The notes: generated by a model not told the origin, from the sequence alone. A stretch of 64,000 nucleotides of DNA from DATJFQ01 sp035492775 (GCA_035492775.1 DATJIW010000065.1:62001-126000); one strand, 5' to 3'; counted from the first letter of the stretch, positions 17,135 through 25,966 are shown. Numbers and translations: made by a program.

Positions 17135-19231
17135 ATGCACAAGCCGATTAAGTACGCCGAGAAGGCATTCACTTACGCTGCACGCGGCGCCTGGCATGTC
17201 TACGACGGTTTGAACAGCATCCGGCCCAACGGCACGTTCACGCCGAAGTGGTCGGACCTTCCGCTGCAGAAGTCGTGGCAGAAGGTGAAACCGCCGCTCG
17301 GGTGGCCGCGCGAGACCGACTCGCTCTGTCCGAAGTGCGTCCGCGAGGCGCGCCAGGCGATTGTCGATGGCAAGCAGGACTACAAGATCCTCCTCAACGA
17401 AAAGGTCGGCGAGATCAAGGCAACGATCCTCGAGAAGGACGGGAAGATCATGATGGTCAAGGATTGCCCGATCCACGGGCACTTCGAGGACGTCATGGCG
17501 ATCGACCCGGCGTTCTTCAAGCACCTCGAGGAGGCGTTCCCGGGCAGCGACATCCGCGCCCACAACGACGAGAAGCTCCACAACCACGGCAGCAGCACGA
17601 TCAAGTACGGCCGCGGATCGGTCCTGACGATCGATCTGACCAACCGCTGCAACATGATGTGCGATCCGTGTTTCATGGACGCGAACCAGGTCGGCTTCGT
17701 CCACGAGCTCACCTGGGACGAAATCAAGACGATGCTCGACAACGCGATCACCATCAAGCCGAAGCGGCAGATGTCGGTCCAGTTCTCGGGCGGCGAGCCG
17801 ACCATGTCCCCGTACTTCCTCGACGCGGTGCGGTACGCGAAGAAGGTCGGCTACAACTCGGTGCAGGCGGCGACCAACGGAATCGAGTTTGCGAAGAGCA
17901 AGGAGTTCGCGAAGGCCGCATTCGAGGCCGGGCTGCGCTATGCCTATCTGCAGTTCGACGGCATCGGCAACGCGGCGAACTCGCATCGCCTGGTCGGCAA
18001 CCTGTTCGACGTGAAACTTCGTGCGATCGAGAATCTGTGGTCGGCTGGCGTGGACATCGTCCCGGTCATCACGATCGTCAACGGCATCAACAATGAGCAG
18101 GTCGGCCGCGTCATTCAATTCGCGCTCGACAACCCGCGGAAGATCAACTTCCTCTCGTTCCAGCCTGTGTCCTTCACGGGACGCGACGAGGAGATCACCG
18201 ACGAGCGCCGGACGGCACAGCGCTACACGCTGTCGCACCTCGCGCACGACGTGAAGAAGCAGACGGGCATCGGCGAGCCCACGCGCGACTGGTTCCCGAT
18301 CTCCTTCATGGGTACCTTCACCGACTGGGCCGACCTCGTCCACGGGCCATCGGCCGAGTGGGGCAATCTCACGTGCGGCTGTCACCCCAACTGCGGCGTC
18401 GGCATGGCGGTGATGATCGACAAGGAAACGAAGGAAGCAGTGCCCGTGACCGCGTTTCTGAACGCCGATCAGCTCGCGAAGGACCTTCGCCGTGTGAACG
18501 ATGCGGCGCGCGGCCAGAAGCTCTCGGTGATCGGCATGGCGTTGTCGCTGGCGCGGAACTACGACCCGTTCAAGGCGCCGACCCATTTCAAGCTGACCGA
18601 CTTGATGAAGAAGTTCGACAAGACGTTCGGCGCGACGAAGAAGGCGAACGAGGGCGCGTACGGCAAGGTCGGACGCGAGCGAACGGCGGAGGACCAGGAC
18701 AAGCGTCGTTCGGACCGCTGGAACTTCCTGTTCATCGCGGGCATGTGGTTCCAGGATCTCTTCAATTACGACTTCCGCCGCACGGAGCGCTGCATCATTC
18801 CCTACGCGACGCAGGAAGGGGAGATCAGCTTCTGCGCGTACAACACCGGAATCGGCTGGCGGAACATCATCGAGAAGATGCACATGACGGCCACGCTGAC
18901 GAAGTGGTACGAGGAGCACGGCCGCCATCAGATCTACGCCGGCGGCAAGAAAGTCGAGCTGTCGTCCGCCGAGCATCACCTGGTGCTCGATCCGGAGGCG
19001 GTCGCCAAGGGTAAGCAGACAGACCTCGACGAGCTGGGTGTTGCGAAGAACGCGCGCGAGGAGAAACTGCGCGCGAAGAAGCAGCAGGCCGGCGTTCACG
19101 CGCCCGAGGACGACAAGATGGCGGAGCTGTATCGCCAGCACGTCCTGAAGGAGCAGCCGACGATCCAGATCGCGGGCCTCGGTGGCAAGAAGAAGCCGGT
19201 GCAGGAAGTACTGCACAAGAGCCAGGAATGA
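17135..19231 (+). CDS. COG1964-type radical SAM protein, tetraether-lipid-synthase (Tes)-like
   Basis: 698 residues. The N-terminal metal site C65-P-K-C68 with C111-P-I-H114 resembles the rubredoxin-like domain of Tes/MJ0619-family enzymes. The radical SAM cluster motif is C172-N-M-M-C-D-P-C179, followed by SGGEPT near 218-223. Two further cysteine groups fit auxiliary Fe-S clusters: C414-G-C416-H-P-N-C420 and C553-IIPYATQEGEISF-C567. Archaeal Tes joins lipid tails to make tetraethers, and bacterial relatives have been linked to membrane-spanning lipids. For this protein the lipid role is inference. The C-terminal 100 residues are Lys/Glu-rich. ATG 17135 has no clear Shine-Dalgarno sequence. 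Transcribed alone, ending in a strong terminator. Confidence 0.85.
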   Translation: MHKPIKYAEKAFTYAARGAWHVYDGLNSIRPNGTFTPKWSDLPLQKSWQKVKPPLGWPRETDSLCPKCVREARQAIVDGKQDYKILLNEKVGEIKATILEKDGKIMMVKDCPIHGHFEDVMAIDPAFFKHLEEAFPGSDIRAHNDEKLHNHGSSTIKYGRGSVLTIDLTNRCNMMCDPCFMDANQVGFVHELTWDEIKTMLDNAITIKPKRQMSVQFSGGEPTMSPYFLDAVRYAKKVGYNSVQAATNGIEFAKSKEFAKAAFEAGLRYAYLQFDGIGNAANSHRLVGNLFDVKLRAIENLWSAGVDIVPVITIVNGINNEQVGRVIQFALDNPRKINFLSFQPVSFTGRDEEITDERRTAQRYTLSHLAHDVKKQTGIGEPTRDWFPISFMGTFTDWADLVHGPSAEWGNLTCGCHPNCGVGMAVMIDKETKEAVPVTAFLNADQLAKDLRRVNDAARGQKLSVIGMALSLARNYDPFKAPTHFKLTDLMKKFDKTFGATKKANEGAYGKVGRERTAEDQDKRRSDRWNFLFIAGMWFQDLFNYDFRRTERCIIPYATQEGEISFCAYNTGIGWRNIIEKMHMTATLTKWYEEHGRHQIYAGGKKVELSSAEHHLVLDPEAVAKGKQTDLDELGVAKNAREEKLRAKKQQAGVHAPEDDKMAELYRQHVLKEQPTIQIAGLGGKKKPVQEVLHKSQE

Positions 19232-19269
19232 GTTCTTAGTCTTCAGGTTCGAATCGGTTCAGGTGCGAA

Positions 19270-19304
19270 GGGCGCGGGGAGAAAATCCTCGCGCCCTTCT
19301 TTTT
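19270..19304 (+). terminator. intrinsic terminator
   Basis: Stem GGGCGCGGGGA / TCCTCGCGCCC (19270-19280 with 19286-19296, one G-T pair), five-base loop GAAAA, then TTCTTTTT. It ends the radical SAM transcript. Confidence 0.9.
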
Positions 19305-19353
19305 CGACCGGCAGCGGACCACCGGCGATCGCAACGCAAAACCGCTCGATGCC

Positions 19354-19382
19354 TTGACATCCTACATATGTATGTGTAGATT
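19354..19382 (+). promoter_or_regulatory. padR promoter with embedded palindromic operator
   Basis: -35 TTGACA (19354-19359), 17-base spacer, -10 TAGATT (19377-19382). The spacer carries TACATATGTA, a perfect 10-base palindrome (19363-19372) resembling PadR-type operators, so autorepression is likely. Transcription would start about two bases before ATG 19391, with no Shine-Dalgarno sequence. Confidence 0.8.
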
Positions 19383-19390
19383 GTCATAGC

Positions 19391-19729
19391 ATGGCGCCGG
19401 ACGGTGAGAAATCGGATCTCCTGCAGGGCACGCTGGACGTGCTGATCCTCAAGGTCGTTGCCCTCGGTCCCATCCATGGCTACGCCATCGCCCAGCGGCT
19501 GCAGCAGATGTCGCGAGACGTGCTGCAGGTGCGGCAGGGCTCGCTGTACCCTGCGCTCCATCGGCTCGAAAAGCGGAGATGGGTACGCGCCGAGTGGGCG
19601 GCGTCGGAAACCGGCCGCGACGCCCGCTTCTATACGCTTACGCCGCTCGGCCGGCGCCAGCTCGAAGACCAGCATGCGAACTGGACCCGCCTGTCGGCGG
19701 CCGTCACCGCGATTCTCGAAGCGAAGTAG
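19391..19729 (+). CDS. PadR-family transcriptional regulator
   Basis: 112 residues. Winged-helix PadR domain: LLQGTLDVLILKVVALGPIHGYAIAQRLQ, the recognition region (QGSLYPALHRLEKRRWVRAEW) and the C-terminal GRDARFYTLTPLGRRQLE wing. Small PadR proteins of this type sit directly before ADOP permease genes in Acidobacteria and probably repress them. The next gene begins two bases after this stop. The transcript appears nearly leaderless. Confidence 0.92.
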   Translation: MAPDGEKSDLLQGTLDVLILKVVALGPIHGYAIAQRLQQMSRDVLQVRQGSLYPALHRLEKRRWVRAEWAASETGRDARFYTLTPLGRRQLEDQHANWTRLSAAVTAILEAK

Positions 19730-19731
19730 CC

Positions 19732-22350
19732 GTGCGCTGGTACCGCCCGCATAACGCCCGCATCCGCGACGAGCTGCGCTTTCACCGCGACCGGATGATC
19801 GACGACTTGATGGCCGCCGGCCTGGACCGAGAGGCGGCCGAGCGGCGCGCGTTTATCGAGTTCGGCAACGTGGCGGGTCTCGAAGAAGAAATCAAGGACG
19901 TACGCGGTCGCTGGCTGGAGGATCTCATCCAGGACCTGCGCTACGCCCTGCGCATGGCCCGCCGCGCGCCCGGATTCGCCGCTGTCGCGGTCCTGTCGCT
20001 GACGCTCGGGATCGGCGCGAACGCCGCGATTTTCTCCGTGATCAATGGCGCACTGCTTCGTCCGCTGCCGGTCGCGCGCCCCGATCGTCTCGTCATGCTG
20101 GCTCGCTTGAGCCCGGATGGCCGGCCGCTCTCGCTCCCGTATCGCTTGTTCGAGATGTTGCGCGGCCGCATGAGATCGGCGTCAGGAGTGCTGGCCGTCG
20201 CGACCCGCGAGCAGACGGCCGTGATCAACGGAAACGACGATCTCGTGAGCGTCGACATGGTTTCCGGCGCGTACTTCGACGTCCTCGGCATTCGTCCCGA
20301 GTCCGGCCGCACCCTCGTGCCGGCCGACGACGTACCGGCGCCGGCCGCGCCGGCGGCAGTAATCAGCGACGCAGTCTGGCGCCGCCATTTCGGTCGCGCG
20401 CCGAACGCTATCGGCGCGACGATTACGCTGCCGAGCGGCGTCTTCACGATTGTTGGCGTCGCGCCTCCGTCCTTTCACGGCGTCACGCGAAGCAGGGCCG
20501 CGGACGTGATCGTTCCGCTGCAACCGACCTTGAGCGATGACGAACGGCAGTTGCCGGATCTCAACAACTTCAGGGTTCTTGCGCGACTGGCGCCGGGCGC
20601 GACCACGGCGCAAGCCAGCGCGGAATTCCAGGCGGTGTACGGCGCTTTCGTCCGGACGCAGGCGGCCGAGGCGCGAGACAGAGATCGCGCGGAGATCCTG
20701 CAGCAGCGCGCAGCCGCGCTGTCCGCGCCGGACGGGTTCAACCCGTTTCGCGACGACTACGAGCGTTCCCTTCTCGTGCTGCTGGGCAGCGTGGCGCTCG
20801 TGCTGCTGCTCGCGTGCGTAAACCTGTCGGGCCTCCTGCTCGCCCGCGCGGCTGCGCGCCAGCGCGAGATGGCGCTGCGCCTGGCGATTGGCGCGGGCCG
20901 GGGACGCCTGGTCCGTCAATGCCTCGCAGAGACCCTGCTCCTCTCCATATCCGGCGGTGCTGCGGGGCTTCTCATCTCGGCACCGCTGGCCGACCGGCTC
21001 TTCCGCCTCTTCGTCAACGGCCGCGACTTCGACCTCTCCGTAGCGCCCGACTGGCGCGTCGCGGCGTTCGCCCTCGCGACCGCGATGGCGGCATCCCTGC
21101 TCGCGGGCTGCGCGCCGGCGGCTCAAGCGTTCCGCATCGCTCTCATCCCTGCACTCAAAGAAATGCGCGTGCGAGGTGCGGGCCGCTTTGGAAAGGCGCT
21201 CGTAGTCGCACAGATCACGATCTCGATGGTGTTGCTGGTCGGCGCGACGCTCTTCATAGGAACTTTCATCGAGCTGCAGAAGGTCGATCGCGGATTCGAC
21301 GCGGACAGCGTGCTCGTCGTCAATGTCAGGTCGACCGCGGTGTACCCGCCAGCGCGCAGCCAGGCCGTCGCATCGGGGATCGTCGAGCAGTTCGCGTCCC
21401 TCTCGGGGGTGGGGAGCGCGAGCGCGACGCAGATGCTTCCGCTTGCCGGCAGCCTGTGGGACCGCACGATCGAAGTGGAAGGCTATCGCTTCAGCGGAAA
21501 CGAGGCCGACAGCGCCGGCTTCAATGCCGTCGCACCGGGGTATTTCGCGACGCTGGCGACGCCACTCATCGCCGGGCGGGATTTCCACCGCACCGACACT
21601 TCCGACTCGCCACGAGTGGCGATCGTGAACAACAGCTTCGCCGTGCATTTCTTCGGAGGCCGCGCGGCGCTCGGCCGGCACGTCACCACGCACGGCACCA
21701 GCTACGCGATCGTCGGCATCGTCGGTGATGCCAAATATCAGCGGCTTCGCGATCCCGTGTTGCGCACGGTATACATTCCGTGGACGCAGCGGGATGGGAA
21801 TCAGCCGTCAAGTTACAGCTACCTCGTTCGCGCAGTGGACCGCGATCCCCGGGGCGTGTTGATGGACGTTCAACGCGCGGTGCACGATGTCGATCCGTCG
21901 CTGCGCGTCCGCAGTGCGCGCCTGTATACGGAGATCATCGACCGGTCGATAGGCGTGGAACGGACGATGGCGATGCTTGGTGCGGGATTCGGCGCGCTGG
22001 CGCTGCTCGTGGCCACCCTCGGCGTGTTCGGACTGATGGCGTTCCAGGTTGCACGGCGAACCAACGAAATCGCGGTGCGCGTGGCCCTTGGGGCCAGCCG
22101 GAACCGGACGATGGCGCAGATACTGGCCGAGACGGGCCGCATGACGGCCGGCGGGATCGGAGCGGGAGCGGTCGTGGCGCTGCTCACGACTCACGTCGTC
22201 CAAAATCTCCTGTTTGGTCTGACGCCGACCGATCCGATGGTTTTCGCGATCGCGGGGTCCACGCTGGCTGGCGCCGCCGTCCTCGCTGCGTGGCTGCCCG
22301 CGCGCCGCGCGGCGCGCGTCGACCCCATCGTCGCACTGCGACACGAATAG
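19732..22350 (+). CDS. ADOP-type ABC permease (MacB/FtsX-like, duplicated)
   Basis: 872 residues from GTG 19732, two bases after padR. The first 70 residues form the soluble domain typical of PadR-linked ADOPs (IRDELRFHRDRMIDDLMAAG, then DLRYALRMARRAPGF). Two MacB-like halves follow: TM1 near ADOP residue 90 (VLSLTLGIGANAAIFSVINGALLRPLP), a periplasmic domain, three helices including LLLARAAARQREMALRLAIGAGRGRL, then a second periplasmic domain and three C-terminal helices (TNEIAVRVALGASRNR). No ATPase gene is adjacent, as usual for these orphan permeases. The substrate is unknown. Confidence 0.92.
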   Translation: MRWYRPHNARIRDELRFHRDRMIDDLMAAGLDREAAERRAFIEFGNVAGLEEEIKDVRGRWLEDLIQDLRYALRMARRAPGFAAVAVLSLTLGIGANAAIFSVINGALLRPLPVARPDRLVMLARLSPDGRPLSLPYRLFEMLRGRMRSASGVLAVATREQTAVINGNDDLVSVDMVSGAYFDVLGIRPESGRTLVPADDVPAPAAPAAVISDAVWRRHFGRAPNAIGATITLPSGVFTIVGVAPPSFHGVTRSRAADVIVPLQPTLSDDERQLPDLNNFRVLARLAPGATTAQASAEFQAVYGAFVRTQAAEARDRDRAEILQQRAAALSAPDGFNPFRDDYERSLLVLLGSVALVLLLACVNLSGLLLARAAARQREMALRLAIGAGRGRLVRQCLAETLLLSISGGAAGLLISAPLADRLFRLFVNGRDFDLSVAPDWRVAAFALATAMAASLLAGCAPAAQAFRIALIPALKEMRVRGAGRFGKALVVAQITISMVLLVGATLFIGTFIELQKVDRGFDADSVLVVNVRSTAVYPPARSQAVASGIVEQFASLSGVGSASATQMLPLAGSLWDRTIEVEGYRFSGNEADSAGFNAVAPGYFATLATPLIAGRDFHRTDTSDSPRVAIVNNSFAVHFFGGRAALGRHVTTHGTSYAIVGIVGDAKYQRLRDPVLRTVYIPWTQRDGNQPSSYSYLVRAVDRDPRGVLMDVQRAVHDVDPSLRVRSARLYTEIIDRSIGVERTMAMLGAGFGALALLVATLGVFGLMAFQVARRTNEIAVRVALGASRNRTMAQILAETGRMTAGGIGAGAVVALLTTHVVQNLLFGLTPTDPMVFAIAGSTLAGAAVLAAWLPARRAARVDPIVALRHE

Positions 22351-22372
22351 AACGTTCGATCTACGATCGGAC

Positions 22373-22825
22373 ATGCCTGTTCGTTGTGCGGCGGTGCTCC
22401 TCGCTCTCGTGATGCTCTCCCCGCAAGCCGCTACCGTTCCCGCCGACGCGCGCGCCACGATTGCGGCCGCGAATGCCGGCTGGATTCCGGCGCTGAAGCA
22501 GCACGATGCCGAGGCCATCGCGGCGCCGTACGCAGACGATGGTGTGTTCGTGACGGCCACCGGTGACGTGTTCAAGGGGCGCGATGCCGTCGCGAAACTC
22601 ATGCGCGACCGGTTGTCGCAGATGGGGAAAGTGCTGGGCGGCTCACTGGTGCAGGACGGTCTTACACGACAGGGGAGCCTGATCTACGAGTGGGGGCAGG
22701 CGGACGTGGAGCTGGCGCGCGACGCCGCGCCGGCCGCGCACTCCCGCGGGCGTTATCTGACCGTCTGGCGTCAGGGGACTGGCGGCCGGTGGCAGATCGT
22801 CCGTAACCTGTCGCTGCCGGAGTGA
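22373..22825 (+). CDS. secreted DUF4440 / SnoaL-like protein
   Basis: 150 residues. Signal peptide about 1-20 (cleavage near SPQAA), then an NTF2-like cone fold typical of DUF4440: WIPALKQHDAEAIAAPYADDGVFVT, GRDAVAKLMRDRL and a closing GGRWQIVRNLSLPE. Family members bind or turn over small molecules, but most have no known function and no catalytic residue is evident. It lies 22 bases after the ADOP stop and could be cotranscribed with it. Confidence 0.8.
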   Translation: MPVRCAAVLLALVMLSPQAATVPADARATIAAANAGWIPALKQHDAEAIAAPYADDGVFVTATGDVFKGRDAVAKLMRDRLSQMGKVLGGSLVQDGLTRQGSLIYEWGQADVELARDAAPAAHSRGRYLTVWRQGTGGRWQIVRNLSLPE

Positions 22826-22894
22826 CGTTCGTGGGCGGCGATCCAGCCCGTGCGGCACTTTTCCCCGCCGCCGCCGTAAAGTAACGAGAGGAAC

Positions 22895-23176
22895 ATGATG
22901 ACCGAGAAGACGTGCTGGGAATCCGTGAAAGCCGAGGGCGGCGCCCTCATGGACAAGCTGGCGGCGATCGTCCGCGAAGGAAATATCAGACGCGTGCGCG
23001 TCCGACAGGGCGAGCGGGTGATCGCGGAATTCCCCCTGACGGCCGGGGTCGTCGGCGCATTGCTGGCGCCGGCGCTCGCCGGCATTGCCGCTATCGTGGC
23101 GCTCGTCGGGGACTGCACGCTGGAGGTCGAGCGAGAGACGCCGCCCGCTGAAACGTCGAAGACCCCGGCGGCGTGA
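22895..23176 (+). CDS. DUF4342 small membrane-associated protein
   Basis: 93 residues. An N-terminal polar part with a basic stretch (NIRRVRVRQGERVIAEFPLTAG) leads into one hydrophobic helix (about 51-71, VGALLAPALAGIAAIVALVGD). This is the standard DUF4342 layout, whose function is unknown. Its stop overlaps the bshB1 start (TGATG), so it is translationally linked to the bacillithiol genes here. Confidence 0.75.
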   Translation: MMTEKTCWESVKAEGGALMDKLAAIVREGNIRRVRVRQGERVIAEFPLTAGVVGALLAPALAGIAAIVALVGDCTLEVERETPPAETSKTPAA

Positions 23177-23916
23177 TGGAGACGGACGCGCGGGTCACGG
23201 CGGGCGTCGAGCCCGTCGACCTGCTGGTGTTCGGTCCGCATCCCGACGACATCGAGATCGGCCTTGGCGGCTGCATCGCGCGCCACGTGGACCTTGGCTT
23301 CCGGGTCGGTCTTTGCGACCTCACGGCCGGCGAGATGGGCAGCAACGGGACCGTCGAGGAGCGACTCGCCGAAGCCGAGGCCGCGCGGCGGGTACTCGGC
23401 GCCGTCTGGCGACTGAATCTCCGCTGGCCCGATCGGTCCCTGGGCGGGCGCGCGCACGTGCGAGCCGCGGCGGTCGTGATTCGTCAGGCGCGTCCGCGCA
23501 CGATAGCGATTCCTTACTGGGCCGACCGGCATCCCGATCATGTCGCCGCAAGTCAGGTACTCACGGAAGCGGCCTTCGACGCGGGACTGCGGCGCACGAA
23601 TCCCGAAATCGAGCCGTGGCGCCCGACGCGCGTCTGCTATTACTTCATCAACGACTCGGCACCCCCATCGTTCGTCGTCGATGTGTCGGCGCAGTACGAC
23701 CGCAAGCGCCGGGCGCTGGCGTGTTACGTGTCGCAGTTCCGTCCGGCGGGCAGCGATGCCGTGGCGACGCGCTTGACCTCGCCTCGCTTCCAGCAGCTCG
23801 TTGAAAGCCGCGACGCGCAGTTCGGCGCCGTCGCCGGCGTCGCCTTTGCCGAAGGCCTGGTCGTACGCGATCCCATCGTGCTCCCGACGCTGTTGGTCGA
23901 CGCCCGCAGCGAGTGA
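23176..23916 (+). CDS. bshB1: BshB1, GlcNAc-malate deacetylase (bacillithiol synthesis)
   Basis: 246 residues, LmbE/PIG-L fold zinc deacetylase that removes acetate from N-acetylglucosaminyl-malate. Metal-site motifs: FGPHPDDIEIGLGG near the N-terminus and WADRHPDHVAASQVL mid-protein; also CDLTAGEMGSNGTVEERLAEA, characteristic of BshB1 rather than generic LmbE proteins. ATG overlaps the upstream TGA; a GTG codon directly before it is an alternative. Followed at once by bshA, which makes its substrate, so the two steps are co-expressed. The third gene, bshC, is not in the window. Confidence 0.9.
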   Translation: METDARVTAGVEPVDLLVFGPHPDDIEIGLGGCIARHVDLGFRVGLCDLTAGEMGSNGTVEERLAEAEAARRVLGAVWRLNLRWPDRSLGGRAHVRAAAVVIRQARPRTIAIPYWADRHPDHVAASQVLTEAAFDAGLRRTNPEIEPWRPTRVCYYFINDSAPPSFVVDVSAQYDRKRRALACYVSQFRPAGSDAVATRLTSPRFQQLVESRDAQFGAVAGVAFAEGLVVRDPIVLPTLLVDARSE

Positions 23917-23918
23917 CA

Positions 23919-25070
23919 ATGCACATCGGAATCGTCTGCTACGCGTCGATGGGCGGCAGCGGCATCGTTGCCGTCGAGCTCGGAAAGGCGCTCACGTCGC
24001 GCGGACACGAAGTGCACGTCATCAGTGCGGACCAGCCGTTCAGGCTCGGGCCCTTCGAGTCGGACATCGCGTTCCACCGCGTGCAGACCCCGAGCTACCC
24101 GCTTTTCCACGAGCCGCAGTATCTGCTGTCTTTGACCAACACCGTCGTTCGCGTTGCGCGCGAGCACGGGCTCGACCTGGTTCATGCGCACTACGCCGTG
24201 CCGCACGCGACGTCCGCCATCCTGGCGCGCCAGGTGCTGGCGGCATCGCCGCCCGGCCGCGCTCCGCGCGTTGTCACCACTCTGCACGGAACGGACATCA
24301 CGGTCGTGGGCGCCGACCCGTCGTATTCGGAGATCGTCGCCTTCTCGATCGATCAGTCGGACGGGGTGACGGCTGTCTCGGCGAGCCTCCGCGACACGAC
24401 GTGCCGCGAGTTGTCCGTTCGCCACGCGATCGAAGTGATCCCGAACTTTCTCGACTGTCAGACCTACCGCCGGATCGACGCGGCAGCGCTGCGCCAGCGG
24501 TATACGAAAGGGGACCCGGAGACGCGCGTCGTGATGCATTTGTCGAACTTCAGGCCCGTGAAGCGCATCGACTGCGTCGTCGACGTCTTCGCGCGCGTGG
24601 CCGCGCGCGTGCCCGCGGTGCTGCTGCTGGTCGGTGACGGACCGGACCTTCCGCTCGCGCGGCGGATCGCCGCGAAAATGGGTGTGTCCGATCGGATGCA
24701 CTGTCTTGGCGCGCACGAGAACGTGATACCGCTCCTCTCCGCGGCGGACGTTTTCCTGCTGCCGTCCGAACAGGAGAGCTTCGGGCTCGCCGCCCTGGAA
24801 GCGATGGCGTGCGAAGTGCCCGTCGTCGCCTCGAACGCCGGCGGGCTTCCGGAAGTGATCGAGCACGGCGTCAGCGGTTTCCTGCATCCGGTCGGCGACG
24901 TGGAGGCGATGTCGGAGAGCGCGATCCAGGTGCTGACAGACGACACGCTGCGCGATCGGATCGTGCGGGCGGCGCTGCGCACCGTCCGCGAGCGCTTCTG
25001 CGCCGATCGGGTCGTGCCGATGTACGAGGCGTATTACGAGCGGGTCCTGGGCGCGACGCAATCGGCGTAG
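23919..25070 (+). CDS. bshA: BshA, N-acetylglucosaminyl L-malate synthase
   Basis: 383 residues, GT4 glycosyltransferase joining GlcNAc from UDP-GlcNAc to L-malate, first step of bacillithiol synthesis. BshA signatures: MHIGIVCYASMGGSGIVAVELG at the start, FHEPQYLLSLTN, HAHYAVPHATSA and VTTLHGTDITVVGADPSY. The donor site has LLPSEQESFGLAALEAMACEVPVV. ATG 23919 gives the typical N-terminus; GTG 23913, overlapping the bshB1 stop, is possible. Low-molecular-weight thiol synthesis fits the oxidative-repair theme of msrPQ. Confidence 0.93.
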   Translation: MHIGIVCYASMGGSGIVAVELGKALTSRGHEVHVISADQPFRLGPFESDIAFHRVQTPSYPLFHEPQYLLSLTNTVVRVAREHGLDLVHAHYAVPHATSAILARQVLAASPPGRAPRVVTTLHGTDITVVGADPSYSEIVAFSIDQSDGVTAVSASLRDTTCRELSVRHAIEVIPNFLDCQTYRRIDAAALRQRYTKGDPETRVVMHLSNFRPVKRIDCVVDVFARVAARVPAVLLLVGDGPDLPLARRIAAKMGVSDRMHCLGAHENVIPLLSAADVFLLPSEQESFGLAALEAMACEVPVVASNAGGLPEVIEHGVSGFLHPVGDVEAMSESAIQVLTDDTLRDRIVRAALRTVRERFCADRVVPMYEAYYERVLGATQSA

Positions 25071-25073
25071 AAT
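25068..25073 (+). promoter_or_regulatory. -10-like hexamer before hydrolase gene
   Basis: TAGAAT overlaps the bshA stop and lies eight bases before GTG 25082; no Shine-Dalgarno sequence is present. The transcript may be leaderless. No clear -35 element. Confidence 0.4.
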
Positions 25074-25081
25074 ATAGTTGC

Positions 25082-25966
25082 GTGAAGCAACTATTATCGG
25101 CGCTGACGGTTCTGAGCCTGGCAATGTGCTCGGGCGCAGAGCCGCCGGTCGGCGGCCCTGTCGTGATCGACACCGAAGGGGCGCGACTGGCAGGAACGAT
25201 CTATCTGCCGGAGGACGCCCATCCCCCGGTCGCCGCCGCGGTGCTCGTGCACGGCTCGGGACGCACCACGCGGGAAGACATGCGCGGCGTGCGCGCCCAC
25301 CTGAACGCGATGGGCGTCGCAGTGCTCGCGTACGACAAACGGGGCGTCGGTGAGTCGACCGGTGAATACGACAACGTGGGCGTGCGCACGAGCCCGGAAC
25401 GCATGCCGCTGCTGGGACGCGATGCGCTCGCCGCGCTGCGGATCCTCGAAGGACGGCCGGGTTTCGACCGGACACGTCTCGGCTTCGTCGGCGTGAGCCA
25501 GGCCGGGTGGATCATTCCATCGGCGATGGCGGCAGCGAGGAGCGGAGAAGTGCGCTTCGCGGTGATTCAGTCCGGACCGGCGGGCAGTGTCGGACAGGAA
25601 TATGCGTACAGCGAGGCGACCGGCGACGGCTTCAGGCCCCACGAGGCGCTCACCACGGCGGAAATCGACGCGCGTGTCGACGCGTATTCGGGGCCGCCCG
25701 GTTTCGACAATCTGCCGAGCCTTCGCGTCGATCGGATACCGATTTTGTGGCTGCTCGGAGAGGACGATGAGAGTATTCCGGTCCGCCACACAACGCGGAA
25801 TCTCCAGCAGCTCGCGCGCGATGGTGTTCCGATTACCATCCGCACGTATCCCGATGCGAACCACGCACTCTTTGTGGCATCCCGGCCGGTCGGATTCTGG
25901 GCAGATGTCCGGACCTGGCTCGAAGACCAGGGCGTGATTCCGCGCGCGCCTCACACCACGAAGTGA
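25082..25966 (+). CDS. exported alpha/beta hydrolase (possible lipoprotein)
   Basis: 294 residues from GTG 25082. N-terminal hydrophobic signal ending L-A-M-C-S-G, a lipobox-like site with an unusual Met at -1. The hydrolase fold follows: oxyanion region AAVLVHGSGRTTRED, nucleophile elbow G-V-S-Q-A-G, acid in LLGEDDESIP and catalytic His in YPDANHALF, so Ser-Asp-His are all present. Similar to the dienelactone/BAAT-type hydrolases annotated as acyl-CoA thioester hydrolase or peptidase-like. The substrate is unknown. The last 16 bases overlap the opposing AAA-like gene. Confidence 0.83.
   Translation: MKQLLSALTVLSLAMCSGAEPPVGGPVVIDTEGARLAGTIYLPEDAHPPVAAAVLVHGSGRTTREDMRGVRAHLNAMGVAVLAYDKRGVGESTGEYDNVGVRTSPERMPLLGRDALAALRILEGRPGFDRTRLGFVGVSQAGWIIPSAMAAARSGEVRFAVIQSGPAGSVGQEYAYSEATGDGFRPHEALTTAEIDARVDAYSGPPGFDNLPSLRVDRIPILWLLGEDDESIPVRHTTRNLQQLARDGVPITIRTYPDANHALFVASRPVGFWADVRTWLEDQGVIPRAPHTTK

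Noticed and set aside
17102..19216. 704-codon open frame antisense to the radical SAM gene
   Set aside because: It is a codon-phase shadow of a GC-rich gene: Arg/Leu/Val/Asp-rich with no recognisable domain, while the plus strand encodes complete Fe-S motifs.
19243..19265. tRNA-like T-loop GGTTCGAATC
   Set aside because: No acceptor stem, D arm or anticodon arm can be built around it.
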